From Dolichospermum sp. DET69 (GTDB taxonomy: Bacteria > Cyanobacteriota > Cyanobacteriia > Cyanobacteriales > Nostocaceae), in NCBI GenBank assembly GCA_017355425.1, contig CP070233.1, positions 5,761,272-5,825,271 of the forward strand: a stretch of DNA of 64,000 bases, in the 5' to 3' direction. Positions 49,008 to 57,387 of the stretch are shown here, piece after piece. Position 1 is the stretch's first letter. Each line of letters begins with the position of its first letter. A program made the position numbers and the translations under genes. The notes beneath the pieces are model-generated. The model made no database searches, had not been told where the DNA came from, and worked only from the letters and a program-made list of their open reading frames with translations.

Positions 49008-49009
49008 TA

Positions 49010-49582
49010 TTAAATACTGATGACATCTTCATATATATCAGCCATTTTTAGAGTCATATCAACTGAATCTAAATATAAGCTATCTTCGATATTAATCAAA
49101 TTTTGTATTGTCCAATTTCCTTTTTGATCTTGACGATAAATTTCTACTTTGACTTCATCTTGAGAAATTAATACATATTCTCGTAAACTTGGTAAAGTTC
49201 GGTAATTGACAAGTTTTTCCCGTCTATCTATTGTTTCTGTGCTTGGTGATAAAACTTCTATAATTAAACAAGGATAATTTAAAGCATAACGGTCTTGATC
49301 CTGAGAATCGCAACTGACGATAACATCAGGATAGTAAAATATAGTTTTATTTTCATTGGCTAAATTTATCTTCACTTTCATATCTGACATGAAGACATTA
49401 CAGGAACTACCCCGCAAATGAGAACGTAAACTACTAGCAATATTTAGGGTAATTATATTGTGTTCTTTACTACCTCCAGCCATAGCAAAGACTTCACCAC
49501 TAAAATACTCATGACGAATATCACTAGATTGTTCTAATTCCAGATATTCTTCTACAGTAAAGAGGTAGAGAGGGGACTGCAT
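49010..49582 (-). CDS. Uma2 family (DUF820) endonuclease-like protein
   Basis: About 191 residues from the ATG at 49582. An upstream in-frame ATG at 49708 would add 42 residues lacking family similarity. The Uma2 restriction-endonuclease-like fold is shown by [20 protein letters not shown] then [14 protein letters not shown], the acidic [14 protein letters not shown] and [20 protein letters not shown]. These proteins are very abundant in cyanobacteria and of largely unknown role. It sits two bases before crcB. Confidence 0.9.
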   Translation of the reverse strand: MQSPLYLFTVEEYLELEQSSDIRHEYFSGEVFAMAGGSKEHNIITLNIASSLRSHLRGSSCNVFMSDMKVKINLANENKTIFYYPDVIVSCDSQDQDRYALNYPCLIIEVLSPSTETIDRREKLVNYRTLPSLREYVLISQDEVKVEIYRQDQKGNWTIQNLINIEDSLYLDSVDMTLKMADIYEDVISI

Positions 49583-49755
49583 AATTTTTCCCTTTTTAGT
49601 TATTATTAAATTATTATAACTTGCACTGGGTAGGGAGTAAGAGGAATTAGTCATTAATAATCTATCTTTAGTCATAAGTATATTGGCAAATCCCCAATTA
49701 ACTGACAACTAAATTATGATCATTATAGGTGCAATATTCATCCATAAGTAAACTT

Positions 49756-50219
49756 TACCAACAGGATGTCGCAACTGTCAGTAACCCAGCCCTAAAGGGA
49801 CTGAGCTTGCAAGAGAAATCAAACAAGCTGTACTGACCAGACCACCCTAAACGTAAGTCGAAGGGTAGCCGTTATTTGAGTCACGACACCCCGGAATGCG
49901 AAGCTAGTTCCTTGCTCTGTCATTTGCAATTAAACAGTTTTAAGGTCACTGAAACAGTGTTGCAAGTCTAAAAAGCTCTTATAACTGGTCGAAGCTAACA
50001 TTACCCCAGAAATGGGAGGCTCTTTCGAGCAAAACATTATGCGTACAGAGTTGGGAAATTTGAATCGGTAATTGTCCCGTTGAAAGTACATTACAAAAGT
50101 ACACCGAATTTACCAACTCCAAGGCGGTAATGAAAAAAAATTCAAAGCGGTTAAAACCGCCTGTGTCGTTTCCCTCTCAGGGCTAAAGCCGCTGAGTTTC
50201 CCACTTACCGGGTATTCTT
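49756..50219 (+). ncRNA. IscB/HEARO-type guide RNA element without its nuclease gene
   Basis: A 460-base structured, non-coding element. The 5' part holds hairpin CAGCCCTAAAGGGACTG (49788-49804). The core contains GACCAGACCACCC, GAAGGGTAGCCGTTATTT, GAGTCACGACACCCC and GGAA/TTCC pairing around GAAGCTAGTTCC. The 3' end is GCGGTTAAAACCGC (50138-50151), then CTCAGGGCTAAAGCCGCTGAG (50177-50197) and CCGGTATTCTT-like sequence, which is the reverse complement of the left end of the IS605 element at 53.7 kb. It stops exactly at ATGA (50220). HEARO RNAs are described as integrating directly before ATGA or GTGA. No iscB is present. A related core lies at 19.15-19.37 kb. Confidence 0.65.
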
Positions 50220-50600
50220 ATGACTACTAACAATATTGAATCTATAGAAATCGTAGAAATTAGTCTACAAACCAGAGAAATTGGAGAAACAGATGCAGTT
50301 AAACAAGAAACTACAGCATTATTAGAAGCAATTAAAAAACGCGCTCAAGCAGAAGCTGAAACTGCTGGTACTATTACCCGTGAAACCTATTTAAATGCTG
50401 TGCGTCAGGTACGGGAAGCTATTGAAAGAAACAAACTTATTGAACGCGATAGCTTAGAATATTCTTGGACGGTAATTCAAGAAGAATTAGAAAGAAATTG
50501 GTACTTACTTTCTAAAGATGTCACAGATTTAGGAGAGAGATTCCAAAATGCTGCCAAAGCTGCATGGGAAGCCTTTAACTCTCCTCGTAATCAAGATTAG
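50220..50600 (+). CDS. Conserved helical protein of unknown function
   Basis: 126 residues, soluble, predicted almost wholly helical and rich in Glu, Ala and Arg (ETTALLEAIKKRAQAEAETA, then NAVRQVREAIERNKLIERDS and EELERNWYLLSKDVTDLGER). It could form a coiled coil. I do not recognise the family beyond a general resemblance to short conserved cyanobacterial proteins. The start codon is the ATGA at the 3' boundary of the guide-RNA element. The sequence before that element (ACAGGATGTCGCAAC) carries an AGGA box that would sit about ten bases from this ATG if the element were absent. Confidence 0.75.
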   Translation: MTTNNIESIEIVEISLQTREIGETDAVKQETTALLEAIKKRAQAEAETAGTITRETYLNAVRQVREAIERNKLIERDSLEYSWTVIQEELERNWYLLSKDVTDLGERFQNAAKAAWEAFNSPRNQD

Positions 50601-50641
50601 TGTCAGTGATTGGGAAAGAGGCAATTGAAAGAATTTCTTCT

Positions 50642-50747
50642 TACAGCACTTTCTGCTGTTATCAGGGATATCATAGCCCCCTCCTCGCTTGCGGGGAGGG
50701 GGTTGGGGGTGGGGTTCATGTACATCACTCAATGAAGAACCGCTGTA
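50642..50747. mobile_element. MITE-like element, family A, copy 2
   Basis: Ends TACAGCACTTTCTGCTGTTA and GAACCGCTGTA. The interior has AGCCCCCTCCTCGCTTGCGG, then GGAGGGGGTTGGGGGTGGGG. About 80 percent identical to 52545-52650 by eye; the ends match 4270-4376. Confidence 0.82.
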
Positions 50748-50768
50748 TATTCCCTCTTCCCTATTTCC

Positions 50769-51683
50769 TTATTTAAAAGCAACTTTCACATTAGCAACAG
50801 CAACTTCTTTTGTAGCCGCTTCAATATTCACTGTTGCAGATGCACTAGAACCTTTATACCACAGCAGCACAGCCGGAGCTACACCCAGCAACACACCTAG
50901 CAATACCGGGATAGGAAACCCAGCAGCCAAACTCATCACTGTTGCAAAACCAAAGTTACCTAAATAAACTAATAAAGGCACATTCAATTGATAATGCTCT
51001 AGCTTGATCGGGTTTTTACTCCATAACAAAGCCGCTACAGTCATAAATAACGAACCAGTACCCATCCAACCAGCAAAGTTCTGATAAGGCATTCCAAAGA
51101 AAGCCCCAGGTTGTTGCCAATACCAGAAGGGAAGGGATGTTTGACTCATTGCGGGGTCAAGCACAAAATCCCAAGAAGTGAGCAGTAAAGCCCCTAAAAC
51201 AACTGCTCCAACATGACGGAATAGGCTAGGTTTTTTATCTACTTCTAAACCCGCCCGCGCCAACACATAAGAAACACATCCCACATAAAACCATGAAAGG
51301 GGTATTGTAAAAGGTACTAACCCAGAAATTTTGTATCCCAATCCACTTAAATAGCTGTAGTGACCAAAAGGAAAGCCTGTGCTAGTTCCTAGTAATTCAC
51401 TGGTTAGGGAAATTGATAAAGATGGGATTAAAAATCCTAAAGCGCGTCCCAAACCCAAAGTTCGGTAAGCATAGAGGAACACTCCCACCGCTCCAAAAAT
51501 CATATATGCCACACCGCCACCCGCCATACTCCACTGCATGACGCTCTGTCCGACCTCTGATAAGCTGACAATTAATTCAGCATTGGGAATAACAATTAAT
51601 ATCCCCACCAGTCCAAATACCATGGAAACGATATGACCAATTAGGCATACGCGCTCGACGATAACAAGTTGTCTCATGATCAA
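50769..51683 (-). CDS. cruF: Carotenoid 1',2'-hydratase-like membrane protein (CruF, DUF422)
   Basis: 304-residue integral membrane protein with about seven or eight hydrophobic helices. Family signatures include SLTSELLGTSTGFPFGHYSY, LVPFTIPLSWFYVG and the WDFVLDPAMS loop with acidic residues. In cyanobacteria CruF hydrates the psi end of gamma-carotene-type intermediates on the path to myxol glycosides. Its usual glycosyltransferase partner CruG is not beside it here; the downstream side is a MITE and a convergent gene. The start may be M1 or M3. Confidence 0.85.
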   Translation of the reverse strand: MIMRQLVIVERVCLIGHIVSMVFGLVGILIVIPNAELIVSLSEVGQSVMQWSMAGGGVAYMIFGAVGVFLYAYRTLGLGRALGFLIPSLSISLTSELLGTSTGFPFGHYSYLSGLGYKISGLVPFTIPLSWFYVGCVSYVLARAGLEVDKKPSLFRHVGAVVLGALLLTSWDFVLDPAMSQTSLPFWYWQQPGAFFGMPYQNFAGWMGTGSLFMTVAALLWSKNPIKLEHYQLNVPLLVYLGNFGFATVMSLAAGFPIPVLLGVLLGVAPAVLLWYKGSSASATVNIEAATKEVAVANVKVAFK

Positions 51684-51955
51684 TCCTTAATGATATGCCA
51701 AACGTCTACTCAACTGCTAACAGTTTACAAATATTTATGAACATATTTAACTAAATATTGATCTTTATTCTTGCAAAATGGGAATTAGGGATGCAATTCA
51801 ACATTTAGAAACTTTATGGGTTCAGTAAATCTGTGAAATAATAAATGCAACCGATACTACAAATACCAGTATATAACGATTTGTAACTGAGTAAGGTACA
51901 GAACTTTTACATTTATCAACGGCCTCAAGCCAGTTTTATTCCTGACTCCTGCTAT

Positions 51956-52381
51956 ATGTCAATTTTGAAAAAGATTCCTTGGTTTTCTCTAATACTTGTA
52001 TTACTGAGTTACAGTACATTGGGCTGGTTAATATTTGAAGAAAAAGCCCCTTGGTATGTAAGGCTGATAACTGTGGTGACAATCCTGCTGTCTCTAATTT
52101 GTATCACCAATCCTTGGTTAAAACTAGATGATTATTCGCATATTTTCTTCAAGTCAAACGCTAGGACTTTTGGTATGGCTATCTTAGCAGCGTTCCTATT
52201 TTTTCTAATGATTGCTTGGTTTCGGGTATTTCTTGATACTCTACTCATTATATGCGCGACCATTTTAGCTAAACTAGACTTTCAAGCAGTTAGTTTAAAA
52301 CCAGCACTAGCTTTTGGCTGTATATTTTCTTGCTCACTGATAGGTCTAGGATTGGGCGCACTTATCAATCACTACATTTAG
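51956..52381 (+). CDS. Small four-helix membrane protein, unknown function
   Basis: 141 residues with four hydrophobic segments: IPWFSLILVLLSYSTLGWLI, VRLITVVTILLSLICI, FGMAILAAFLFFLMIAWF and LAFGCIFSCSLIGLGLGAL. No family recognised beyond membrane topology. Short loops rich in Asp/Lys (NPWLKLDDYSH). The end of the coding region abuts a long heptamer-repeat run. Likely real from uninterrupted length and composition. Confidence 0.65.
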   Translation: MSILKKIPWFSLILVLLSYSTLGWLIFEEKAPWYVRLITVVTILLSLICITNPWLKLDDYSHIFFKSNARTFGMAILAAFLFFLMIAWFRVFLDTLLIICATILAKLDFQAVSLKPALAFGCIFSCSLIGLGLGALINHYI

Positions 52382-52543
52382 TCATTAGTCATTAGTTATT
52401 AGTCATTAGTTATTAGTCATTAGTTATTAGTCATTAGTCATTAGTCATTAGTCATTAGTCATTAGTCATTAGTCATTAGTCATTAGTTATTAGTTATTAG
52501 TCATTAGTCATTAGTCATTAGTCATTAGTTATTAGTCATTAAT
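52380..52543. repeat. Longest STRR heptamer run in the window
   Basis: About 23 heptamers of TCATTAG with interspersed TTATTAG, beginning at the last codon of the preceding gene and ending at the border of a MITE. Confidence 0.95.
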
Positions 52544-52544
52544 T

Positions 52545-52650
52545 TACAGTGCTTCCTGCTGTTATGATGGGCATTATAGCCCCCTCCTCGCTTGCGGGGA
52601 GGGGGTTGGGGGTGGGGTTCATGTACCTCTCTCAATCAAGAACTGCTGTA
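52545..52650. mobile_element. MITE-like element, family A, copy 3
   Basis: Ends TACAGTGCTTCCTGCTGTTA and GAACTGCTGTA; interior as in the copy at 50642-50747. It directly follows the heptamer run and lies just downstream of rpmA. Confidence 0.83.
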
Positions 52651-52665
52651 GTTAATAACCAATAA

Positions 52666-52950
52666 CTAGCTGGCTACAGCTTCTACAACTTCTACAGCTA
52701 CTGCATAAACGCTAACTTTCTTCTGGCTTTTACCTCTTCTTTCAAAGGTTACTACACCATCAATCAAAGCAAACAATGTATCATCACTACCAATACCAAC
52801 GTTGTTGCCAGGGTGAACCTTAGTACCACGTTGACGGACTAGAATATTACCTGCGCGTACAGTTTGCCCACCATAACGCTTTACACCAAGACGTTGAGCA
52901 TTAGAATCGCGTCCGTTACGCGTACTACCAGTTCCCTTCTTATGAGCCAT
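52666..52950 (-). CDS. rpmA: 50S ribosomal protein L27
   Basis: 94-residue ribosomal protein near the peptidyl transferase centre. Signature [20 protein letters not shown] and then [16 protein letters not shown], followed by [20 protein letters not shown]. The C-terminal extension is short and Val/Ala-rich. It lies 123 bases after rplU on the same strand, the usual pair. Confidence 0.98.
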   Translation of the reverse strand: MAHKKGTGSTRNGRDSNAQRLGVKRYGGQTVRAGNILVRQRGTKVHPGNNVGIGSDDTLFALIDGVVTFERRGKSQKKVSVYAVAVEVVEAVAS

Positions 52951-53073
52951 AATTCCCTCTTTTCTATTTACTTTATTTATCCCAGGTTGCTAGTTATCTA
53001 GTTTAGGCTGGGAAAAAGGTAATTGGTAATTACTCTATTATCACCTTTTGCCTAACTAGCAACTTAACCTTAT

Positions 53074-53502
53074 TTACGATTCTTCAGATAATTCTGCTGC
53101 GGTTTCTGCCACGAAGTCGCTATCACCACTATCAATAACTGGAAGTTCAGGACTAGTTGGCGCTTCTTCGTAAGCTAAAACTTCGCCGTTAAGATTGATA
53201 GAATTAATCAAAAATCTGGTGATTTCCTGGCGATGTCCCCGTTTTTTGCGGGTTTTCTTTTTAGGTTTCATCTTATACACCAGGACTTTGCGACCTCTGA
53301 AATGTCGCATGATTGTCCCTTCCACTGTTGCGCCTTCTACTAAAGGTTGGCCAATGGAAAGTGCGCCTTCGTGGTGTACAAGTAATACTGCGTTGATAGT
53401 AACTTTTTCATCTGGTTCAGCGGTTAGTAGTTCAATGTCGTAAAAGCGACCTGCTTCTACTTTCATTTGTTTACCGCCGGTTTCAATAATCGCGTAAGTC
53501 AT
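53074..53502 (-). CDS. rplU: 50S ribosomal protein L21
   Basis: 142 residues, with the L21 core (about 1-105) shown by [40 protein letters not shown] and [14 protein letters not shown]. The acidic C-terminal tail of about 35 residues ([20 protein letters not shown]) is longer than in E. coli and common in cyanobacteria. First gene of the rplU-rpmA operon. Confidence 0.98.
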   Translation of the reverse strand: MTYAIIETGGKQMKVEAGRFYDIELLTAEPDEKVTINAVLLVHHEGALSIGQPLVEGATVEGTIMRHFRGRKVLVYKMKPKKKTRKKRGHRQEITRFLINSINLNGEVLAYEEAPTSPELPVIDSGDSDFVAETAAELSEES

Positions 53503-53773
53503 TAAATCGTCCTTGAGGTTGCCGTACAGGTAGCTGGCTATAATCTCCTGTAGAGACGCTATTTATAGCTTTTGCCAGCTTTTGCAGTATGTCTACCTGA
53601 TCCGAGCTTGGAATTAGACAGACAATCTATTATAATACCCGATAGATAGCTAATCAGTCAACCTTTTAAAAAATATAATTTTATAAGACCTCGCGGTAAG
53701 CGTAAAACTCAGCGGCTTTAGCCCTGAGATATAAGCGACACGAGCGGTTTTAACCGCTTTGGTATTTTCTATA

Positions 53774-54175
53774 TTAACCGTGATGCGGGTCTTCAATATA
53801 TCTCCTCACGGATTCGCTACTAACATTCCCTGCGGTGCTTATAAAATAACTACTTGTCCAAAGAGACGGTAGTTTTTTTAATTGGGGAAATTCTTTTCTC
53901 AAGTAGAAGCTAGAACGACCTTTAAATGCCTTGATAACTAAATGTGGGGTATCTGTGGGCTTAACGCTAATAAATAAGTGGATATGGTCTGGAGCTACTT
54001 CTAAAGCTAAAATATCCCAACCTTTTTCTATAGCCAGTTCAGCAAAAATCTGTCTCGCTCTTGTTGCTATTTCTCCTACTAAAACTTTTTTCCGTCGTTT
54101 AGGTATCCAAACAAAATGGTAATTAACCAGGAATTTAACGTGGTTGTGGGTTTTATAGTCTTCTTGCGTTAACAT
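53774..54175 (-). CDS. tnpA: IS200/IS605 family transposase TnpA
   Basis: 133-residue HUH/Y1 transposase that excises and inserts the element as a single-strand circle. The metal motif is H64-I-H66 (APDHIHLFISVKP), and the nucleophile Tyr126 lies in ESVRRYIEDP. Full length for the family, with FKGRSSFYLRKEFP and SLWTSSYFISTAG blocks. Translation proceeds toward the left end of the element, divergent from tnpB with 55 bases between. Confidence 0.95.
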   Translation of the reverse strand: MLTQEDYKTHNHVKFLVNYHFVWIPKRRKKVLVGEIATRARQIFAELAIEKGWDILALEVAPDHIHLFISVKPTDTPHLVIKAFKGRSSFYLRKEFPQLKKLPSLWTSSYFISTAGNVSSESVRRYIEDPHHG

Positions 54176-54284
54176 ATTCTCTTGTTGTTTTCTTAATAGC
54201 TATTGACAATACTAGCTTAATCAATTATTCTTGAGAAGTCAACTTCTCATCAATCGTAACTTGGTGGCAAAAAATAAAAAAGCA

Positions 54285-55544
54285 ATGGGAGTACAACAGG
54301 TTTTGTTGTCTCCCGATAATGAAACAAAGGCAGTATTAGAATATCTCTGTCAGCAGTCAGGGAAGCTGTATAACAGTGGTGTTTATTTCGCTAGACAAAC
54401 ATTTTTTAAAACTGGAAAGTTGTTAACGGGTAAGTTCGACTTGATTTACGAGCCTTCAGTGTCTAAAACTATGGTTGCTCAATCGATGCCATCTATCCCC
54501 GCACAACAAACTTTATTATCTGTAACAGAAGCCTTCAAATCTTTTAAAGAATTACGTTCTTTGTTTATCAAAGGACAATTACACTTTAAGCCTAAAGTAC
54601 CCGGCTATCTAACAGGTTCTAAACTTTTCAAGGTTGCTTATCCTCATAGTGGAGGACAGAAACCAACTCTAGTTAATGGACAACTTAGATTTTCGTTGGG
54701 ACTAACGGTTAAAAGATGGTTTGGAATTTCTGAATTTTTTCTACCGCTGCCGTCAAATTTAGATATAGCTCATGTTAAGGAGTTTACTATCCTACCTAAA
54801 AACGGTGCTTTTTATCTAGAGATGTCTTACGAAGTTGAGAAACAACAGCATGATTTAGACATTAATCAAGCTCTATCTATTGACTTGGGAACGGCTGATA
54901 ATTTAGCGGCTTGTGTTGATACATTGGGTAATTCCCTATTGATTGATGCCCGGTCAATGAAAGCCATGAATCAGCTTTGGAACAAGAAAATATCAACAAA
55001 AAAAGAGGGGAAATCAGAAGCTTATTGGGATGCTTGGTTAGACCGTGTAACCCGTAAACGTAACCATCAAATGCGTGATGGTATTAATAAAGCAGCGAAA
55101 CTAATTATTGACCATTGCTTAAAATATGGTATTGGTACATTAGTTATCGGCTGGAACGAGGGGTTTAAATCCAACGCTAATATGGGGAGAATTAACAATC
55201 AAAAGTTTGTCCAAATGCCATTGGGTAAACTTAAAGATAGATTAAGACAACTCTGTGAATTGCACGGTATTAGATTTCAAGAAACTGAAGAAGCATATAC
55301 GTCAAAAGCTAGTTTTCTAGATGGAGACTCCCTACCTAAGTATGGCGAAAAGCCAGAAGGGTGGAAAGCATCAGGAAAGCGTGTTAAGCGTGGATTGTAT
55401 GAGTCGGGCGATGGTTCATTCGTAAATGCAGATTTGAACGGAGCAGCTAATATTTTAAGAAAAGTATCGGGAAGGTTGAGTCTATCACTTGATCAACTCA
55501 GTAGACGATCTTTGGCAATCGTAGCGAGAATTAAATTAAATTAA
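54285..55544 (+). CDS. tnpB: TnpB RNA-guided endonuclease, zinc-finger-less type
   Basis: About 419 residues from ATG 54285 (an upstream TTG at 54231 would add 18 unlikely residues). RuvC catalytic acids, numbered from the TTG frame: D218 in LSIDLGTADNLAA, E310 in VIGWNEGFKS and D401 in NADLNGAANIL. The usual Cys4 zinc finger between RuvC-II and III is absent; in its place is YTSKASFLDGDSLPKYGEKP and a basic stretch, a known TnpB variant. TnpB cuts DNA next to a target-adjacent motif using an RNA from the element's right end. The 3' end of this gene likely overlaps that RNA. Appears intact. Confidence 0.92.
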   Translation: MGVQQVLLSPDNETKAVLEYLCQQSGKLYNSGVYFARQTFFKTGKLLTGKFDLIYEPSVSKTMVAQSMPSIPAQQTLLSVTEAFKSFKELRSLFIKGQLHFKPKVPGYLTGSKLFKVAYPHSGGQKPTLVNGQLRFSLGLTVKRWFGISEFFLPLPSNLDIAHVKEFTILPKNGAFYLEMSYEVEKQQHDLDINQALSIDLGTADNLAACVDTLGNSLLIDARSMKAMNQLWNKKISTKKEGKSEAYWDAWLDRVTRKRNHQMRDGINKAAKLIIDHCLKYGIGTLVIGWNEGFKSNANMGRINNQKFVQMPLGKLKDRLRQLCELHGIRFQETEEAYTSKASFLDGDSLPKYGEKPEGWKASGKRVKRGLYESGDGSFVNADLNGAANILRKVSGRLSLSLDQLSRRSLAIVARIKLN

Positions 55545-55592
55545 TTCTGTCCGCAGAATCTCAGCGGCTTTAGCCCTGAGAGTGTCAATTCC
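55440..55592 (+). ncRNA. Predicted TnpB omega RNA (reRNA) at the right end
   Basis: By family rule the guide RNA spans the tnpB 3' end and the right-end hairpin, finishing at GAGAGTGTCAA, with the guide taken from the flank (from about 55591). Local pairings visible: GAGTCTATCACTTGATCAACTC (55479-55500, 22 bases in all) and CTCAGCGGCTTTAGCCCTGAG (55560-55580). The 5' limit is not determinable by eye. Confidence 0.5.
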
Positions 55593-55679
55593 CACTAATT
55601 TCCGAAAAGGTAATTTTTGAGTTTGTAGTTAACCGGGACACAGTGTTTTACAGTAATATTGTTGACTGCTGGAAGTTCA

Positions 55680-55735
55680 CCAAGCCCACCTAACAAGAAT
55701 GTTATACTTATTGTGGGGTGGGCTTCTAGCCTGCC
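55680..55735. repeat. Inverted-repeat hairpin (AAGCCCACC / GGTGGGCTT)
   Basis: Nine-base arms at 55682-55690 and 55717-55725, followed by AGCCTGCCC, a dispersed hairpin type common in cyanobacterial spacers. It sits just before the next start and may act on the transcript leader. Confidence 0.6.
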
Positions 55736-55755
55736 CATATTATATTTAATTGTGC

Positions 55756-56847
55756 ATGATGAAAAGAATAGAAGTTGAACAAAGAACTATTTTTGTGGGT
55801 TTAGCTGGTAGTCATGGTTATGGTTTAAACCGTCCAGAATCAGATTATGATTATCGAGGTGTATTCATTGCTCCTAAACGCTATTATTTAGGATTTGATA
55901 GTATTGAACAAAAGGATTCTGGTTGGGACGAACCAGGAATATTTCCATTTATAGATGGTAATGAAGATACGGTTATTTATGAATTAAGGAAAGTTATCCA
56001 CTTATTGGCTGGTGCAAATCCCAATGTTTTAGAATTGCTCTGGTTAAAAAATTATCCTTTCTTAACAAATATCGGACAACATTTAATTAATCACCGCCAT
56101 TTATTTTTGAGTAAAAAGGTAAAACATACTTATTCTGGTTATGCTTTTGCTCAACTTAAAAAAATCGAAACTCACCGTAAATGGTTGTTAAATCCACCTA
56201 CTAAAAAACCTCTTCCTGCGGATTTTGATATTATAGATGAAATTCCTTTAAGTAAAGATGAATTAAATGCTTTTCTAGAATATCTTTATCTTTTGATTAG
56301 GGGGAAAATTGAGTTTTTAGAAGAGTCAGAGCAGTTATATAAGTTATTGACAGCGGATATTGATTTTAAAGGTCTTTTAAAACAATACACTTTAGCAGAT
56401 GAAACTTTAGAATATACGCAAAATTTAACTCATGGACGTAAAGACTTTATTCGTCTGTTGCAAAAAAGTCAAAGTTATCAAATTGCTTTAAGAGAATGGA
56501 AGGCTTATATATCTTGGCAGGAAAATAGAAATCCCGCTAGAGCAGAAATGGAAAAAAAATCAGGTTATGATTTAAAACATGGAATGCACTGTATTAGATT
56601 GCTGCGGAGTGGCTTGGAAATTTTGCAACGGGGAGAAGTAACTGTAGATAGAAATTTAGCTGGTGATATTGATGATTTGAAAGCTATTCTCCGGGGTGAT
56701 TATGCTTATGAAGAGTTGATGAAAATGGCGGAAGATTTAGTAGCTCAAATGGATATTTTTTATAATCAATCTAGTTTACCACATCGTCCAGACTTGGAAC
56801 AAATTAATGATTTGTGTATGGAGTTGGTAGAAATGCAAGGTTGGTAG
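55756..56847 (+). CDS. RlaP/COG3541-type nucleotidyltransferase
   Basis: About 363 residues from ATG 55756 (a TTG at 55750 is also in frame). Nucleotidyltransferase core at the N terminus: VGLAGSHGYGLNRPESDYDY then RG, giving the GS motif and the two catalytic Asp of the SDxD motif. It continues with EDTVIYELRKVIHLL and NPNVLELLWL, typical of the DNA polymerase beta-like family named RlaP for its association with RNA ligases. The C-terminal half is helical (GYDLKHGMHCIRLLRSGLEI). No RNA ligase is adjacent. Family knowledge suggests nucleotide transfer to RNA or protein; the substrate is unknown. Confidence 0.85.
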   Translation: MMKRIEVEQRTIFVGLAGSHGYGLNRPESDYDYRGVFIAPKRYYLGFDSIEQKDSGWDEPGIFPFIDGNEDTVIYELRKVIHLLAGANPNVLELLWLKNYPFLTNIGQHLINHRHLFLSKKVKHTYSGYAFAQLKKIETHRKWLLNPPTKKPLPADFDIIDEIPLSKDELNAFLEYLYLLIRGKIEFLEESEQLYKLLTADIDFKGLLKQYTLADETLEYTQNLTHGRKDFIRLLQKSQSYQIALREWKAYISWQENRNPARAEMEKKSGYDLKHGMHCIRLLRSGLEILQRGEVTVDRNLAGDIDDLKAILRGDYAYEELMKMAEDLVAQMDIFYNQSSLPHRPDLEQINDLCMELVEMQGW

Positions 56848-56869
56848 GAAATCTGGAAATTGGAAAGAT

Positions 56870-57010
56870 GTCTCCGGTAGGTTTCGTAATCAAGAAATTG
56901 TCTTTGGTAAAAAGTGGACTGAAGAACAAACGATTAAACTACTCATAGACATTCTAGAAATTCTAGCAGTTGTTCATCAACAAAATATTATTCATCGTAA
57001 TTATAATTAA
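56870..57010 (+). pseudogene. Fragment of a Ser/Thr kinase gene
   Basis: One frame reads GFRNQEIVFGKKWTEEQTIK, LLIDILEILAVVHQQNIIHR and NYN then stop. This is the alpha-E helix and the start of a Hanks kinase catalytic loop (IIHRD expected, IIHRN found). Everything before and after is missing. Confidence 0.65.
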
Positions 57011-57053
57011 AATGTATCAACTAAACAAATATTAAAAAACAAGTTCAATTAAG

Positions 57054-57323
57054 ATGCCAAAATTAAATATTGGAAGAAAAATAAAACAACAAATGAGTAA
57101 AAGGGGTTGGACAGAAGAAATGCTGGAATTAGTTTACTTAAATCCTGGTAAAACGGAAAAAACAAGAGATAAAAGGTATAATATGGATGGTACAAGAAAA
57201 GATGATCCTGCTACTGTATATTACATGAGTGATGGTGCATACATCGTTTGTAATGACATCACAGGTGATGTAGTTCAGGTAAGTGACATTAATGATCCTA
57301 ATTGGATTGAAAAACAATACTAA
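57054..57323 (+). CDS. Colicin E5-like tRNase toxin (free-standing)
   Basis: 89-residue basic protein matching the C-terminal ribonuclease domain of colicin E5 and related CdiA toxins: QQMSKRGWTEEMLELVYLNP, then KTEKTRDKRYNMDGTRKDDP, ATVYYMSDGAYIVCND and TGDVVQVSDINDPNWIEKQY. E5 domains cleave tRNAs with queuosine-type anticodons between bases 34 and 35. No secretion, receptor or pretoxin domain is present, so it would act inside the cell as a toxin-antitoxin module or is an orphan toxin tip. The next gene, 64 bases on, is a likely immunity protein. Looks intact. Confidence 0.8.
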   Translation: MPKLNIGRKIKQQMSKRGWTEEMLELVYLNPGKTEKTRDKRYNMDGTRKDDPATVYYMSDGAYIVCNDITGDVVQVSDINDPNWIEKQY

Positions 57324-57387
57324 ATTAAATTTTTATTAATAAATACCAGTCATATTTTCACTAATAAGTAATTCAGGAGTAAAAAAC

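Larger units (their letters stand above)
53680..55600. mobile_element. Complete IS605-group insertion sequence (tnpA and tnpB divergent)
   Basis: The left end follows TTTTAT and carries CGGTAAGCGTAAAACTCAG, hairpin CTCAGCGGCTTTAGCCCTGAG (53709-53729) and hairpin GCGGTTTTAACCGC (53745-53758). The right end has GAATCTCAGCGGCTTTAGCC followed by CTGAGAGTGTCAA (to about 55590). Transposase TnpA is on the minus strand and TnpB on the plus strand. Solitary ends of the same type are at 34886-35385, 50138-50219 and 58453-58515. Confidence 0.88.

Noticed and set aside
49583-49755. Fluoride riboswitch controlling the crcB operon
   Set aside because: crcB starts two bases after the Uma2 gene, and the region before that gene lacks the compact GGXGAT...pseudoknot pattern I would expect.
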